Source of the DNA: Carya illinoinensis | Lineage: Eukaryota; Streptophyta; Magnoliopsida; Fagales; Juglandaceae | NCBI RefSeq assembly: GCF_018687715.1 | Contig: NC_056757.1 | Span: 24,771,001 to 24,835,000 of the forward strand | Reading direction: 5' to 3' | DNA: 64,000 nucleotides | Part shown: piece by piece, positions 25,420 through 37,689 of the stretch | How positions within the stretch are numbered: position 1 is the stretch's first letter | How the letters are laid out: each line of letters opens with the position of its first letter | Position numbers and translations under genes: made by a program | Notes under the pieces: generated by a model | What the model was told of the DNA's origin: nothing | What the model saw: only the letters and a program-made list of their open reading frames with translations | The model's database searches: none

Positions 25420-25775
25420 CCTCTTGTGAATATAAGTGGTCTCAAGTGTTCTAAGATATTTTCAGACATTTCATTCACAAACATTACTTAAATACAAAAC
25501 ACTTTTCAATTTTAAATATTCATATTTTTTTATATAATCATTACCTAATCCTTATAAAATTTTCAAACTCAATCTCATACAAAACACAAAAACGCAATAC
25601 AACTTTTTCAAATTTTAAAATAAAAATAATATTAAAATATTTTTTAACCTTATAATATTTTTATTCAACATTTTCTCTATCATTTTTCAAAATCCAATAA
25701 AGCATCTTAACTCAAACCATTTTACTATTGTTTACAGATGTTATGAAATATTCCAAACAAGTCCTTAGAGGAAGC
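25420..25775. mobile_element. MITE-like copy between LINE and ORF2 tail
   Basis: The sequence contains CAACTTTTTCAAATTTTA followed by TAAAAATAATATTAAAATA. This core is shared with the repeat at 6073-6292, read there on the minus strand. The right side ends AATATTCCAAACAAGTCC, and ORF2 homology resumes immediately after. Exact ends and target-site duplication are uncertain. Confidence 0.45.
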
Positions 25776-26908
25776 GAGGTTTGATGCAATTGATGACAAA
25801 GCAACAAAAGTTAGAGAACATTGTAGCAAAACAAGTCGAAATGAAGATGAGATTGAAATAACAATAACAACAGGAGTTCAGAAGAGATATATATAATTCC
25901 AACAAGAATAGATGCTACAGCAAAAGTAGATGATGATGCAACAATTCATGCCTCCAAACAATTGATTTTATAATTTTTCTACCTACTCTATATGAACTAT
26001 GCTCTTTTCTATTTGTTTGCACTTCTAAAAAGAATGAGACTACTTTCTATGTTTCTTGAACAAATTCTAATATATTTTTGAAGATCTAATGCATGTCTAT
26101 TAAAATTCTTTTTATTTTTTCAAAAAAATATTTCCTTTTCACTACAACAAAAATTGAATTTAGTGACAGATGAAACTGTCACAAGAAATGAACAAAACGT
26201 CATGAAATACATTTGGTGACAGTTATAAACCATCACCACGACTGTCATGTAATGTGCGTCACAGAATATATTTGGTAACAGTTTACTGTACAACCGTCAC
26301 TAAAAATATTTTCAGTGACCGTCATGAAAGAACGTTCGAATGTTTACTTTTCTATGACGGTTAGAATCTATCACAGAAACTTACATTCAAATGTAAACTA
26401 GACCACTTGACATTCGAATGAGAGAAGGTAACGTTTGTTGATTATAGTTTGAACATATCATATTTATGTTTGAACGTTTATAAGTCCGAACGTCATGTTC
26501 GAATTTAGATTCCAATGTAAACGCGCGAATGTCTGAATATACGTATCATAACGTTCGGACATTCATTCAAATGTTAAGAAACTAGAGTTTGAATGCAAGA
26601 AGTATGTTCAGAGGTTTGAAACGTTAAATGTTTAAACATTCAAACGTTTTGTTCATTTGACAGTGTAAACGTTCAAACGTTTTGTTAAAATTTTGTGTGG
26701 TTACGTTCGAACGTGTGGTCGAATGTGAAATACTATTCAAACGTATTTTATTTATATTCAAACGTACATATCAAAAATACTAAACTCAACCAAGTAATAA
26801 ACATACCAATTATACTAATTGTATCATATTACATAACATATTTTACAACCAACAATGTTTGCAACTGTTTTCAAATTAGATATTAAAAATTTAATACATT
26901 TATAAAAT

Positions 26909-28580
26909 TTATTTCTTTTTCTTTCTTTGTCCACCACAATTCTGTTGTAATGATACAACACGCTCCATTTGCAACATCATCTCCCGCTGCACTTGCTCTT
27001 GGACGTCACTACGTATTCTTTCCTCCTGGTCTTTTTGTTGGTCATGCAAATGAGTCTCTAAATGAAACTGTCACTCTAAGAGGGACTCCAACTCTTGCTG
27101 TCTGAACCTCATATACTCATTCTCGTGTTATGCAGCTTCTAAATCTTTGGTAAGATTATTAATTTGTGAAGTCGATAAGGTTGAGGAGGATGAACCGGAA
27201 TGCTTGAAAGATCGTCCCAAACCTCTTGCCATACTAGAGTTGGGCCCGAGCACTTGTTTGAAAATGTTTATGCCACTAGGAGAGGATTCCCCAGAAGCTG
27301 ACTGCATCTCCATCATTTTTCCTTGCAATTTGAAAGATCAAAACACACAATAAGTAACGAATTAAAAGAAATACAAATAAAACATAATTTAACCACATAG
27401 TGCATAATTTATTTAACAAAAGGAACACTACTTACATAATTAATTGCAGTGGTAGGATCCATCCACTCACTATCCTCGTTAGTGTGAGCAGTAACATAGA
27501 CATGAACGAGAGAAAAGTTTTCGGGATCATCATGTTTCTAACAAAACGACATTAGCAATTTTAAAAAAACAGTGTTAATACTTATATAAAAGAATAATAG
27601 GAAAATAAATGAATTATATAATTTATTAATTACCATTTTTTCAGCAAGACGATGGAATGATCTTGAACCAGCACGATGGTGAATAGTCAAAGCGGATCTA
27701 TTATGTGCATTTGTAGAACTTAAATGCTACAAAATTAATTAAGAATGTTAATTGTAATATATATACATATAATATAAACAACAAATATAAATGTAAATAA
27801 TTAAATGAAATAAATCTAGAATACCTGATATTCTGCAAATGCAAAAATATCACAACACTTATTCAGTCGTCTAACTTTATCTGCTAGAAAGGGGAATGTG
27901 CAGCCTCTTCAAACGTCTCAAATTTCTTGAAGTGGTTGTGACATCATCCCTTGTGACGTCATAATAGTGTAGCCATTAACTCATTCACAGTTCTCAGATC
28001 CTCGCTACGACCAAAGTCGAGGTCAAATTTATCCTAATTATAAATTAATTACATCAAAAATATGAAATATTAATCTATGTGAAAAAAATGAATTGTCAAA
28101 GTAAACTCACCAGCACACTACTCCGGATGTGTTCCTTAATCTCATTCGGCACATCTCGCCAGGAGCGCACATAAAATGGAGCATAAGTTCGGACTACTAT
28201 GCCAATATAGGAGGAAAGCGCTACTGCACTATCATCCACTCCTCCAGTGGAATTATCTGGAATTGTGACTTCTAGTTTGCCGTGCCTTCGATTTTTCTCA
28301 AGTGAGATGCCGTGTGTATAGCCACGACCCCGGCGAGTGGATGCATCAACTAATAGATAATAGTATAATATTTATAGTTATATAGTTATTGAGACAAAAT
28401 TATTAATTATATAATTAATTATCAATGACATTTCTTGACTAGTAGGTGTCGACTGTGCATCGTTCTTTGTAGTGTTAATTTCATCTTCAGGAATGAATTC
28501 CTCAAGTGAGGAGTCCTCAATGGGTTGGGACTTGGACTTGGTGGAGGAGGCACATTTCTTCTTTGTCTTTTATGCGGCAT
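26909..28580 (-). pseudogene. CACTA C ORF2 (Ptta/En/Spm type), multi-exon
   Basis: The start ATG at 28580 gives MPHKRQRRNVPPPPSPSPNP. Exon 2 (about 28351-28110) is uninterrupted: ASTRRGRGYTHGISLEK, KLEVTIPDNSTGGVDDSAVA, VRTYAPFYVRSWRDVPNE, ending before a GTGAGT donor. Exon 3 (about 28033-27830) starts DKFDLDFGRSEDLRTVNELM and has two stops. Further exons give HNRSALTIHHRAGSRSFHR (about 27700-27640), AHTNEDSEWMDPTTA (about 27500-27440) and IFKQVLGPNSSMARGLG, then a glutamine-rich coiled coil ending GGQRKKKK-stop at 26909. In the En/Spm system the second protein binds subterminal repeats; that role is inferred here. Stops in exon 3 and the tail suggest it is inactive. Confidence 0.75.
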
Positions 28581-31500
28581 ACTTGAAAATGATTATATAT
28601 ATCAAAAAATTTTAATTAGAAGAAATTAATTTTAATATAAAATTCTATACTCACCTATATGAATAAAGTTTTTAGTACTTTTAGTACGACTCGCCAGGTT
28701 ATCTTTTGTAAGACTCGTCAAGTTATCTCTCCACTATCTTCATCATCACTTTTCATTAGATCAATCAAATAATATATTTGAGTAGCTTGATAAGCCAATA
28801 CGAAAGGATTATCTTCGTACCATTTAGATGCAATATTGGCACTCATAAAATGATTATCCTTATATATCGAAACCCGACCACTGCCTAGATCCCACCAATC
28901 ACATTTAAAGACATATGTTATAGACCCACTCAAATATTTCAATATGATAATATCACAAATGACACCATAATAATCAATATCATCAGTTCCATGTCTCCCC
29001 TCGACCAACACACCACAGTTTTGAGTCTTTCTATTACGTTCACGATCCAGAGTATGGAATCTATAACCTCAAACCATGCATGCAGTGTATCGAAGTGCTC
29101 TATTTGAGGAACCACGAGCCAATGCATACAATTCAAAAGAGACTGATCCGGGATCACGAGCACGTTGTTCCAAAATCTAACAATTGAAATAATGTTATTT
29201 ATTAAATATTACCTAGAATTAAAACTTTCATAATCTAACATATTATATGGAGTTTAGTTCATACACGTTGTTCAAACCATCAAGAAAATTCTTCCTCATG
29301 TCTGGCCACTATATTTTCTACGCCTTCCGTCTTAAGTTTGTCCATGTGCTCACTGTATATAAGTGCAAAATCTTATTATTTTACGTAACAAAAGTTATAG
29401 TTAACCTCATTGAAATGAGAATTATTTAAACCTTTTACAATGACATACCTGAGATAGTGATCAAACTCCCGACAATTATTTAGCATGTACCACCGAACTT
29501 AACCCAACTCTCTATCAAGTAAATCGTAACCCGTTTGTGCACCCAAGGGTCGTACATTCTGAGAAAACACTGATAGCTCAAGAGGAGGCGGAGCAGCAAG
29601 ATCAGCATTTTGCTCTTGACGATTAAATCGTGTCTCAACACCATGAAGATATAAAGAGAAAAATGTTAACCAATCATCATGTATATAGGCCTCTGCTATT
29701 AAACCCTCAGCTTTGGCTTTATTTCCAACAGTGCACTTCAATCGACCCAAATATCTTTCAACTAGATATATCCAATGAAACTATATCGGTCCACCCAACA
29801 TTATCTCCCGGGTAAATGTATTGTTAAATGGACCATGAAAAAAAATAATGGTGGAAAGATATGCTCGAATTTACATAGTATAGTAGCAATGTCTTCTTCC
29901 AGTTTCCGCAACATATCTCGATTTATTACCCGAGCACACAAATCCTTAAAAACATACATAGTTCGGTTATGGCAACATGTACGGAAGATGTTAGCTTCCC
30001 ACGAATTCCCACTGGTAATAACTTCTGTAAAAATATATGACAGTCATGACTTTTCAATCCACCAATTTTCCAGTCATTAGGGCTTACGCATCTACTCATA
30101 TTTGAAGTATAACCATCTGGCAACTTCACACCTAGCAATCATTTGTAGAAGTCCATCTTCTCCTCCTTTGTCATCGTAAAACATGCATGTAGCACGACCA
30201 CCCTATCACCGTCCACCCGTAAATGCAGATTATGTTTAATTCTCATTCTCTCAAGATCTTTCCTTGTTTTAATCGTATCTTTCATCTTTTTATTAATGCT
30301 CATCAATGTACCCAATATATTATCACAAATATTATTCTCTATGTGCATTACATCCAAACTATGTTGCAACATGCAGGACGACCAATATGGCAAGTCAAAA
30401 AAAATACTATGCTTTGTCCAATTTAATTCTGCTACGCCTCGTTTTCTCTTGTTCTTTCCCCAACCTTTGCCAAAATTGTTCGCTGCCACATGTACCAATT
30501 GTTCCAGAATCTCTTCCCTAGACAACTTATTTGGCACAATTCTATCATCTACTCGCCCATCAAACTTAGCAGATTTTGTTCTCCATGTATGATTTATTGG
30601 TAGATAACATCGATGACCCATGAAACACAACTTTTGAGAATATTTTAACCACTCACTAGTAGTTTCTTTATTACATGTCGGATACACTAACTTCCCTTTA
30701 GTACTCCAGCAGGAAAGATTCCCATATGCCGAAAAGTCATTTATCGTCCACATTACCGTAGCATGCATCTGAAAAGTTGTCGACGTGGATCAATCATAAG
30801 TTATGATGCATGTTTCCTATAACTCTTTTAGCTCTTCAATCAATGGCTGCATATATACGTCAATGTCATTTCCAGGTGATCTCGGGCCGAGCATAAGTAA
30901 AGTTAACAAAAAGTCGGGCGCCTTCATACACCTCCTTGGTGGAAGATTGTACGGAATCAACACTACAGGCCAAGTGCTATAACTTGTACTCATATTTTCA
31001 AAAGGGTTGAATCCATCGGTTGTGAGTCCCAGGCACACGTTCCGAGCTTCTATCCCAAACTCTAGATACTGATTATCAAAAGATTGCCACGCAAGTAAGT
31101 TAACTGGGTGCCTCATAAATCTGTCATTATTAACTCTTTTCTCCTTATGCCACTTGATATCGTGAGCTATTTTCTTACACATAAATAATCTTTATAACCT
31201 AGGTCTCAATGGAAAATATCGCAAGACCTTAACCGGCACGCTTTTTTTACCCTTCCACCTTGAATCTCCGCATACAGGATATGCTTGTTTCTTCTCATTC
31301 TCATTCTAAAATAAAACACAATCATTCTTGCATGCATGTATAAACTTATACTCAAACCCTAATCCATTTCTCAGCTGTTCTGTTTCATAAAAGTTCTTCA
31401 GCAATGCAGGCCCTTCGGGAAGCACTTCGTTAAATAAGTCTAATACTATATTTATTGCTTTGGCTGACATCCCACATAGTGACTTAATGTGAAACAACCG

Positions 31501-31779
31501 CACAATAAACTACATTTTGAAATGTTTTGTACAGCTTGGATAAAGCTCGCGGTTTGCATCTTCCCACATTGTAGGAAATTTTTTAGAATCAGTCCCTTAG
31601 CCACTTGAGGCATTGTCGTCAACCTCATTCATAAACATCACAGCTCCAATGCCACTCAACATCTCCTTCATCTCATCTCGCTCATAATCATCATCCACAT
31701 GCTACAAATAATTCGGATGACCGAATAATCCATCTGCTGATTGTGCATACGACTCACCATGCAGTACCCATCGAGTATA

Positions 31780-33089
31780 TGACTCACTCAAAAATGAGTA
31801 GCACTAAAGCTATCCCAAGTGCAGGAGGATGTCGTGTAATAATTAGGAATAAATTCCTAAATCGTCTCCTCAGGGAAAGTTACTTAAAAATCAAACTCGT
31901 TGTAAAGGGTGAAAAACTTCACAAAGAGAAAATAAAATGATGGTATGTGCAATGGATGGAAAAGGGTACTAGTCATGGACTAGATTCATGTTTTTAGATT
32001 TTGATTGTCGGATTGGAATGTAAAGGACTAATAGATTAAATTCAAAAATTAATAAAACTAAATTAAGAATTAAACTAAATTAGGAAGTAATTGACAAAAC
32101 ATGCACTGAAAATTGAAAAGCCCCAAAATCAATGTTCTAGGGTTCATCATTATATTCAAATCACAAATTCTCAAATTAAACCACCGTAATTATAATCACT
32201 ATTAAAATTAAAGCTTAACGAAATGATAAAAATAAATAACATGAATTAAATGAATAACAAATAAATTACTCAAACGTCTAAATCAAAATTCTCCAAAATA
32301 ATTCAGAAACTCAAAACTGAAATGAAATAGCAAGTAGGGAATTGAAAAGATCAAGCCAATTGAATGGAGATGAAGATTCGAAGCGGTGGAGGAGGCTGAG
32401 CTGCAATGTCAATTGGACCCCTCAAGGAGTTCTTCAATCTGCTGCAATGTGAGTGAATGATCCAGTGGAAATTGTGTAGCTGCGTGAATGATCAATTGTA
32501 TGAATCCTCATCTCCGAATCTGAATGAAAATCAAAGGAAAAATAAATTTTAAGTGTTTCTCTAATCAAAACAGAGTTTTCCAGGCCAAAAATCGGCCATA
32601 AGATGTAAAAAATCATTTATATACTCTGACGCGGAATAAACACTAATCTGTAAAATGCGATATTCACTCGAGCGGAGTGTCGAGCGAACATTGATGGTTC
32701 AACTCTGCCTAAATTCGCTCGAGCGGAGAGTCGAGTGAACATCGAGCGTTCCACTCTGCCTGACTTCACTTGAGCGGCCAAATGCCTCCGCTTGAGTGAT
32801 CTCCTTTCCCGCACACCCGCTCGAGCCCACTATCGAGCGGAAGTCGAGTGTTTGAATCTGTCTGAATTCGCTCGAGCGGCAAAAAGCCGCTGCTCGAGCG
32901 ATATGTACCATAATCCATAGTAATCAACAGTTGATAAAATTAAAGCAGAAATCCATGCTTTTAATCAATTAAAATTACAATTTTGATTTATTCATTTTTT
33001 CATATAAAAAAATGATAAAGTAATGAAAGAATTAATATATATTGGTTCCAAAAACATTAAAAATGCAATAATTCAGCTCAATCAAACCC
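31780..33089 (-). repeat. Complete LTR of the gypsy derivative, with CTCGAG palindromes
   Basis: The LTR runs TGACTCACTC to CTCAATCA on the plus strand. Its block 32660-32910 is notably GC-rich and holds five CTCGAG cores, mostly as the palindrome CGCTCGAGCG, spaced irregularly between copies of TCTGCCTGA-like words. The rest is AT-rich. Confidence 0.8.
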
Positions 33090-34318
33090 CCCAACTAACA
33101 TTTTGCTAATCCTTGAGCAAAATAGTGAAAATTAATTGAGATGAATATTGCATAAAGATCGAAATTCAAACAAAAACAATCAAACACAATTCTGAATTCT
33201 CACAAAAGTGACACGTTACTACTTAACCCCCAAGGGTTATACCCACCAAGACTATCTCAACAATCTTTCGCATAGAATTAAGAAAAATGTCTCAGAACTC
33301 AAATGTGTATGTGAAGCTAGACCGGTTGTGTGTTCCTCATTACTAGCCATGATTTGCCATAAGATTTTTCAACCTTAAGATTAATCATTGCTGATTCTAA
33401 CTACCCCAAAGCCCAAGGGACTAGCAGTTTTCACGCCAGCTCTGTTTTTAAAGGTTGGACACTCAACCTCCAAAGTCTTGGGTAACTGTTTCTAGCCCTT
33501 TTTTACTTAGGAAAGTTCACTAAGTCGCCTTTATTCATTTTCTTTCTTTTTTTTTTCTTCTTTTTGTTTTTTTCTTTTCTTCTTTTCTTTTCATTCTAAT
33601 CTTTTCAAATCCTTTTCCCTTTTTTTTTCTTTTTCTTTTTGGCATGGCTCGGTAGTCCTGCAGTTTACTTCTCCAGTGTTAAATCAATGAATGGTAAATA
33701 AGGAACACTACAAGCGTAAGCATATGCAAAATGTCCTTCAAAATTTGCCTTTCGTTCTACAAAAATTTTATCAAGTTTCATCTCAATAAGCATAACATTC
33801 CGGTGTTTCAAGCCACATATCAACAAAATATGATGCATAAAAAATTATGCTCTATGTTTAAGCTTGAAAATAAATCTTCACAAATGATCCCGCTCAACTA
33901 CTCCACCAAGATGTTCAAATTTCACAAATCTTATTTTTTTATTTTTTTTATTTTTTTTATTTTAAACTGTGCGCACATGCTACCCCCTAACTAGTGAGAG
34001 ACATAGTCCTCAATGAGTCGAATGAAAGAAAACAAAGTGCACAGAAAAAAACAAGCAAAAGAAACAAACAACATGAAATATAAAATCAAAACAAAAGAAC
34101 AAATAAAAACAAAGCAAGTAAGAAAACTGTAAAGAAGGAGAAGCAAATCAAAACACTTCCCTGGGGTCTTGCACAAACAAGATCTCTTCATGTAGATCAA
34201 AGACTTTCAGAAATGACTTTAGACGTTGTCCGTTAACAGTGAAGCTATTATCATTCTTCGGATTGACAATGTCTACCACACCATGAGGATGAACGGTCTT
34301 TACAATGTACGGCCCACT

Positions 34319-34816
34319 CTATCGGGATTTCAACTTTCCAGGAAAAATATGCAAGCTAGAGTTGTAAAAAAGAACTTCCTGGTCAAGTGTGAAATGCTTT
34401 GGATGAATTTTCTGATCATGCAGAATTTTCATCCGTTCCTTTGCAAGCTGAGCGTTGTCATAAGCATTCCGACGAGCTTCATCCAATTCATTGATTTGCA
34501 ATTTTCTCAACCCTGAAGTTTCATCAAGTGACATGTTAATATGTTTTATGGCCCAAAGAGCTCGATGCTGAATATCAATAGGTAAATGACAAGCTTTACC
34601 ATAAACTAATCGATAAGGAGACATCCCTAGATTTGTTTTAAAAGCTGTCCTATAAGCCCACAAAGCATCAAGAAGTTTAACCGACCAATCTTTCCTATTA
34701 GGCTTGATGGTTTTTTCTAAAATAATTTTTATCTCTCTGTTTGCCAATTCAGCTTGCCCATTTGTTTGAGGGTGATAAGGGATAGAAACTCTGTGTGTGA
34801 TACCATATTTCTTCAC
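34319..34816 (-). pseudogene. Ty3-gypsy integrase C-terminal half
   Basis: An open frame of 165 codons encodes [20 protein letters not shown], which contains the last catalytic glutamate region of the integrase core. [20 protein letters not shown] and [18 protein letters not shown] follow, then the charged helical segment seen after integrase in Athila/Tat-like plant elements ([20 protein letters not shown]). The first two catalytic aspartates lie beyond the broken start; related sequence at 34850-35060 is only fragmentary. The downstream frame stops near LKSR. Confidence 0.85.
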
Positions 34817-35097
34817 AAGTGTAGAAAATGGTTTATTACAAAAATGAGAACCCCATCACTTATAATAACTTTTGGCATGCCAAAATGAGGAAACAAATAT
34901 TGCAAAAATTTCAGGACAACATGATGGTTATTTGTTTTTCAAGCAATGGCCTCCACCCATTTTGAAACATAATCCATAGCCAATAGAATATATGTGTTTC
35001 CAAAAGAAACTGGAAAAGGTCCCATGAAGTTTATTCCCCAACAATCAAAAATTTTCTAAAGTAAGAATAGGGGAAAGACGCATCATGTCTCTTTTGC

Positions 35098-35221
35098 TAA
35101 TCAATTAAAATTACAACTTTGATTTATTCATTTTTCCATATAAAACCAATGATAAAGTAATGAAAGAATTAATATATATTAGTTCCAAAAGCATTAAAAA
35201 TGCAATAATTCAGCTCAATCA
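35098..35221 (-). repeat. Truncated second LTR copy of the gypsy derivative
   Basis: About 124 bp match 32950-33089 almost base for base, ending TAATTCAGCTCAATCA at the GTATA duplication. It marks the outer end of the element. Confidence 0.85.
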
Positions 35222-36384
35222 GTATACCCCAAACCATATCGTTCACAAATATATGACTTTCAGCTTCATCTAACCCTATCTCACACAAATTTTTACAACC
35301 TTGACATGGACACTTAGTGTAACCACGACTATCAGTAGAGACCCTAGCAAAATCAATGAAGGTTCTTACTCCATGCGCATAGGGTATGTAATCATTTCCA
35401 AGTCTATCGCCTAGACGCATCCAACTTTTACCCATTTCTAAAAACATCTATCTATTAGTAACACGTAGTATACTATAATACACATGCATGTCAGGCTCCA
35501 ATTCAAACTACTCTTTTGATAAGGTAGTTGGTCCTATCCCATTTGAGATTATATTATCCATATTGCACAAGTTCCGTCACTCTACTACTTTCCACATTAG
35601 TAGAAATTTCGACAGTACCTCCCCATAGTTCTCCAAGTATACATGTTCACATAGAGGAATTGTGACCCTATGAACAGTATACCCAGAGAACAAGAAAGGA
35701 AAACACCGAAACTTCATACTAAATGTGTTCAGTAGGAATAACAAGAATGTGCAATACAGATAATATAATCTCAAAATGTTCATACTAGACAATTCAGGAA
35801 TTAGTGTACACCTAAATGTACACTAATTCCTAAACCGGTCTAAGGTTATTTATACAATTTCATACAATATCTTACAAAAAACACTACAAACAAATTAGTG
35901 CATGTTGTTTGAATTAACAATGTCAAACAAATATTCTCATGCGTTATATTGTTAAACAAAAGCTTAGATAGAAGAATATACTCACACACTACCTTTCTTG
36001 TAAAGAATGGTTGAGAATTACCTTAAAGAACATGTCTAACAAGAATGTCCAATTACTTAACTATCACAAACTATCCGATCTTGACAACTCTCAAGGCCGG
36101 AAAGACTTTGAGAGTCAAGTAACTTGACAGACATTTTTTCAAGATAATTATCAATCATTCTCTACAAAACGGGAAGCTTGTGAGCATATTTACAATATCT
36201 CTCTCTAGTTTAACAAAATAACACAACTATTTGTTTGACATTATTATTATAGATAAAAACTATATATTTTTGTCAATATATAATTGTTATTATACATAGA
36301 AAGTAATTGCTATATATATTGTTATTATGTAGAAAGTATTTGTTATAGATATTGTTATTATATAGAAAGTTTTTGTTATTATAT

Positions 36385-36890
36385 AATTGTTATTATATAT
36401 ATTTGATTATAGTTGATACTTATATATTTCTTATATAGTATAATATACTATATACTAGATTATAATATACTTAGGGATTGATAACACTTAAATTTTAATT
36501 GTTATTATATAATTATTATTATAATTGATACTTATTTATTTCTTATTTAATATAATATACTATATATTAGATTATAATATACTTAGGGATTCATAACACT
36601 TAAATTTTAATTATTATTATATAATTATTAATATAATTGATACTTATTTATTTCTTATTTAATATAATATACTATATATTTTATTAGAATATACTTAGGG
36701 ATTGATAACACCTAAATTTTAATTGTTACTATATCATTATCATTATAATTAATACTTATTTATTTCTTATTTAATATAATATATTATGTATTAGATTATA
36801 ATATACTTAGGGATTGATAACACTTAAATTTTAATTGTTATTATATAATTATTATTATAATTGATAATTATTATATAATTGTTATTAAAT
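36385..36890 (+). repeat. 112-bp AT-rich tandem array in CACTA C
   Basis: The word CTTAGGGATTGATAACACTT recurs at 36470, 36582, 36694 and 36806 (one copy reads ATTCATAACACTT), exactly 112 bp apart, giving four full copies. A degenerate partial copy lies near 36990-37060. The array lies upstream of the TNP2 start on the minus strand, where a leader intron is likely (acceptor TTTTTAG just before the start). Confidence 0.85.
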
Positions 36891-37254
36891 AAGTTATTAG
36901 ATAATTTTAATTGTTATTATTTGTAAATTATATTTTTAGTTGTTATTTTTTTATGAATAACAATATTATTAATTGTTATTATACAATTTAGATACTTATT
37001 TATTGATAATACTTAAATTTTAATTGTTACTATATAATTATTATTATAATTGACACTTAGTATATATTATTTATTATATAGGTTATTGTATAATTTCAAT
37101 ATAATTATTTGTAAATAATATTTTTAGTTGCTATTTTTTTTTTTATAAATAACTTATAATAATTTTTATTATTCAAATATAATAAATATATTGCATATAG
37201 TCCTCCCATTATATAATATCTACTATGCACAACAAATAATCACACTATATATAT

Positions 37255-37260
<6 letters not shown>

Positions 37261-37304
<44 letters not shown>
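37261..37304 (+). repeat. (AT)22 microsatellite
   Basis: A pure AT run. A second run lies at 37464-37502. Confidence 0.9.
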
Positions 37305-37306
<2 letters not shown>

Positions 37307-37459
37307 TTTAATCACAACATATTACACAAATAAACATGTAAATTCACGAATAATATGCTTCAAAAAAATACACACTTCTAAAACATATTAATTTTAAGAA
37401 TAACCATATACATAACAACAAATTTTCATTTTAATTCATGGTATAACACAATCCATATC

Positions 37460-37505
<46 letters not shown>

Positions 37506-37689
37506 CAACAATATCCAATTCAAAACATATTCACAATATATACAATCAAAATTCAATACTCAACTCACAATATTATACCCTAATCTAAGTCATCAAGATC
37601 CCCAATCAACTCACATTATACACATAAAAAATTTTACTTTTATCCACAATAAAATCACAACAAAATGTAACAATAGGGTTTAGTATTGT

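Larger units (their letters stand above)
19362..25965 (+). pseudogene. CACTA B ORF2 (Ptta/En/Spm type), interrupted by LINE and MITE
   Basis: The gene begins MPPK-stop-KEFRIPYPP at 19362, matching MPPKRKRTREPSPP in D. Exon 2 (about 19590-19820) gives GVTIEKTHEVHKIKVNIPDD, GGGGGPVAWLAL and TLTRTYAPLAMSSWLKV. Exon 3 (about 19910-20120) gives ELNFGWREKCKTVDELM. A short exon (about 20190-20285) gives VNRSNLKIHHHANSKSF, and about 20405-20460 gives FIDRNGEWTHPNADENY. The LINE and MITE follow, and homology resumes near 25780 with a glutamine/methionine-rich tail (FQKRYI, then QQFMPPNN-stop at 25963-25965). The VLGxRSGYxRGLG block is lost. Exon order agrees with C and D. Confidence 0.75.
31780..35221 (-). 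mobile_element. Ty3-gypsy deletion derivative with GTATA duplication
   Basis: It is bounded by TG at 31780 and CA at 35221 and flanked by GTATA on both sides (31775-31779 and 35222-35226). In minus orientation the 3' LTR is complete (31780 to about 33089, 1.3 kb). Next to it the minus-strand sequence GTTGGGGGGTT is the polypurine tract. The opposite LTR is cut to about 124 bp (35098-35221), which repeats the end of the first. Only the integrase end of pol remains, so an internal deletion removed most of the 5' LTR, gag and most of pol. Excising it with one GTATA rejoins TNP2 homology. Confidence 0.9.
28718..35447 (-). pseudogene. CACTA C TNP2 transposase, split by gypsy insertion
   Basis: The N-terminal transposase-associated domain (35447-35222) reads GKSWMRLGDRLGNDYIPYA and KCPCQGCKNLCEIG. 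After the gypsy insertion it continues YTRWVLHGES (31779 on), the acidic linker, RLFHIKSLCGMSAKAIN, and FIHACKNDCVLF (31503-31306). The tnp2 core (31182-30139) reads VCLGLTTDGFNPFENMS, SYSTWPVVLIPYNLPP, MLGPRSPGNDIDVYMQPL and MWTINDFSAYGNLSCWSTK. The DUF4218-like part is near 30140-29750, GYDLLDRELG near 29500, and the DUF4216-like end (29011-28718) reads DYYGVICDIIILKYLSGS. An intron acceptor TTTTTAG precedes the start. Frameshifts and stops occur throughout. TNP2 is the catalytic transposase of CACTA elements. Confidence 0.85.

Noticed and set aside
33190..34200. Possible genes between the gypsy LTR and integrase
   Set aside because: Only T/A-rich short frames; this is the non-coding region between pol and the 3' LTR of the element.
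37191..37391. 66-codon frame with IYIYIY
   Set aside because: Translation of an AT microsatellite.
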